Below, in pieces: positions 63,965 through 64,000 of a stretch of DNA of 64,000 bases (the stretch's first letter is position 1; each line of letters starts with the position of its first letter). The stretch comes from Enterobacteriaceae endosymbiont of Donacia cincticornis (GTDB lineage: Bacteria; Pseudomonadota; Gammaproteobacteria; Enterobacterales; Enterobacteriaceae). Under the pieces are notes generated by a model that was not told the DNA's origin, did not search any database, and was given only the letters and a program-made list of their open reading frames with translations. Location of the stretch: assembly GCF_012568845.1 (NCBI RefSeq), contig NZ_CP046194.1, positions 331,142-395,141 on the forward strand, written 5' to 3'. A program made the position numbers and the translations under genes.

Positions 63965-64000
63965 ATGAAAAATAATATAGAAAAAAGAAAAGAAAATGAT
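63965..64000 (+). CDS. start of an unidentified gene, cut by the window edge
   Basis: AAGGA at 63954-63958 precedes an ATG at 63965 with good spacing. Twelve codons are visible (MKNNIEKRKEND), charged and lysine rich. grpE lies in this neighbourhood in E. coli and has a variable charged N-terminus, but twelve residues are not enough to name it. Confidence 0.5.
   Translation, partial: MKNNIEKRKEND

Overview
The window is a piece of a very AT-rich, gene-dense, eroded gammaproteobacterial genome. The proteins are clearly enterobacterial in sequence and many blocks keep E. coli order: tusDCB-rpsL, rpsF-rpsR-rplI, ffs/dnaX/htpG, aroK-aroB-rpe-trpS, murI-rRNA-thrU-tyrU-glyT-thrT, sufABCDSE, thrABC, nuoA-N, aroF-tyrA/bamD/rluD, dsbA/polA/typA and smpB-ssrA. 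Within these blocks genes are missing (priB, ybaB/recR, damX/dam/gph, murB/birA/coaA/tufB, pheA/raiA). I see no mobile elements, phage genes or CRISPR arrays, and no gene-free stretch over about 300 bases. This is the profile of a long-term obligate insect endosymbiont of the Enterobacterales. I cannot name the genus from this sequence alone.

Layout. 0-5 kb: ribosomal and tRNA-thiolation genes (rpsL, tusBCD), periplasmic foldase fkpA, asd, ung. 4.6-9.1 kb: rpsF/rpsR/rplI, 4.5S RNA with a near-consensus promoter, a tau-less dnaX, htpG and a strong terminator. 9.3-12.7 kb: aroK-aroB-rpe-trpS. 12.75-18.97 kb (minus): a complete rRNA operon (16S-23S-5S) with four distal tRNAs and then crp. 19-29.9 kb: murI, iscS, pyk, the full SUF operon, murJ. 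30-32.8 kb: ribA, sbcB, tRNA-Ser, a DedA-family gene. 32.85-54.9 kb (minus): all 13 NADH dehydrogenase I genes directly behind thrABC and parC. 55-64 kb: aroF-tyrA, bamD, frameshifted rluD, dsbA, a 5'-nuclease-only polA, typA, tmRNA, frameshifted smpB and the start of one more gene.

How the genes work together. asd plus thrABC make threonine. aroF, aroB and aroK carry shikimate-pathway steps and tyrA supplies chorismate mutase. Complex I implies respiratory energy conservation. SUF supplies its iron-sulfur clusters, while iscS (missing the C-terminal tail that binds IscU) probably feeds sulfur through TusBCD to tRNA. murI, murJ, bamD, fkpA and dsbA indicate that a wall, outer membrane and folding periplasm remain.

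Most interesting points. (1) TyrA keeps an intact chorismate mutase domain, but its prephenate dehydrogenase domain has lost the NAD glycine motif, the catalytic His, a second active-site His and a substrate Arg. pheA is also gone from its ancestral place beside it. (2) CRP keeps its DNA-reading helix and AR1 but has lost the cAMP-phosphate pocket (R82E, S83I, S128F) and carries changes at positions known for cAMP-independent crp* alleles. (3) rluD and smpB are each broken by one nucleotide in an A9T6-7 tract, as expected for genes rescued by polymerase slippage. (4) Feedback-control residues are altered in AroF, TyrA and ThrA, consistent with nutrient overproduction for a host. Comparisons with E. 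coli proteins come from memory of those sequences, not from a computed alignment.
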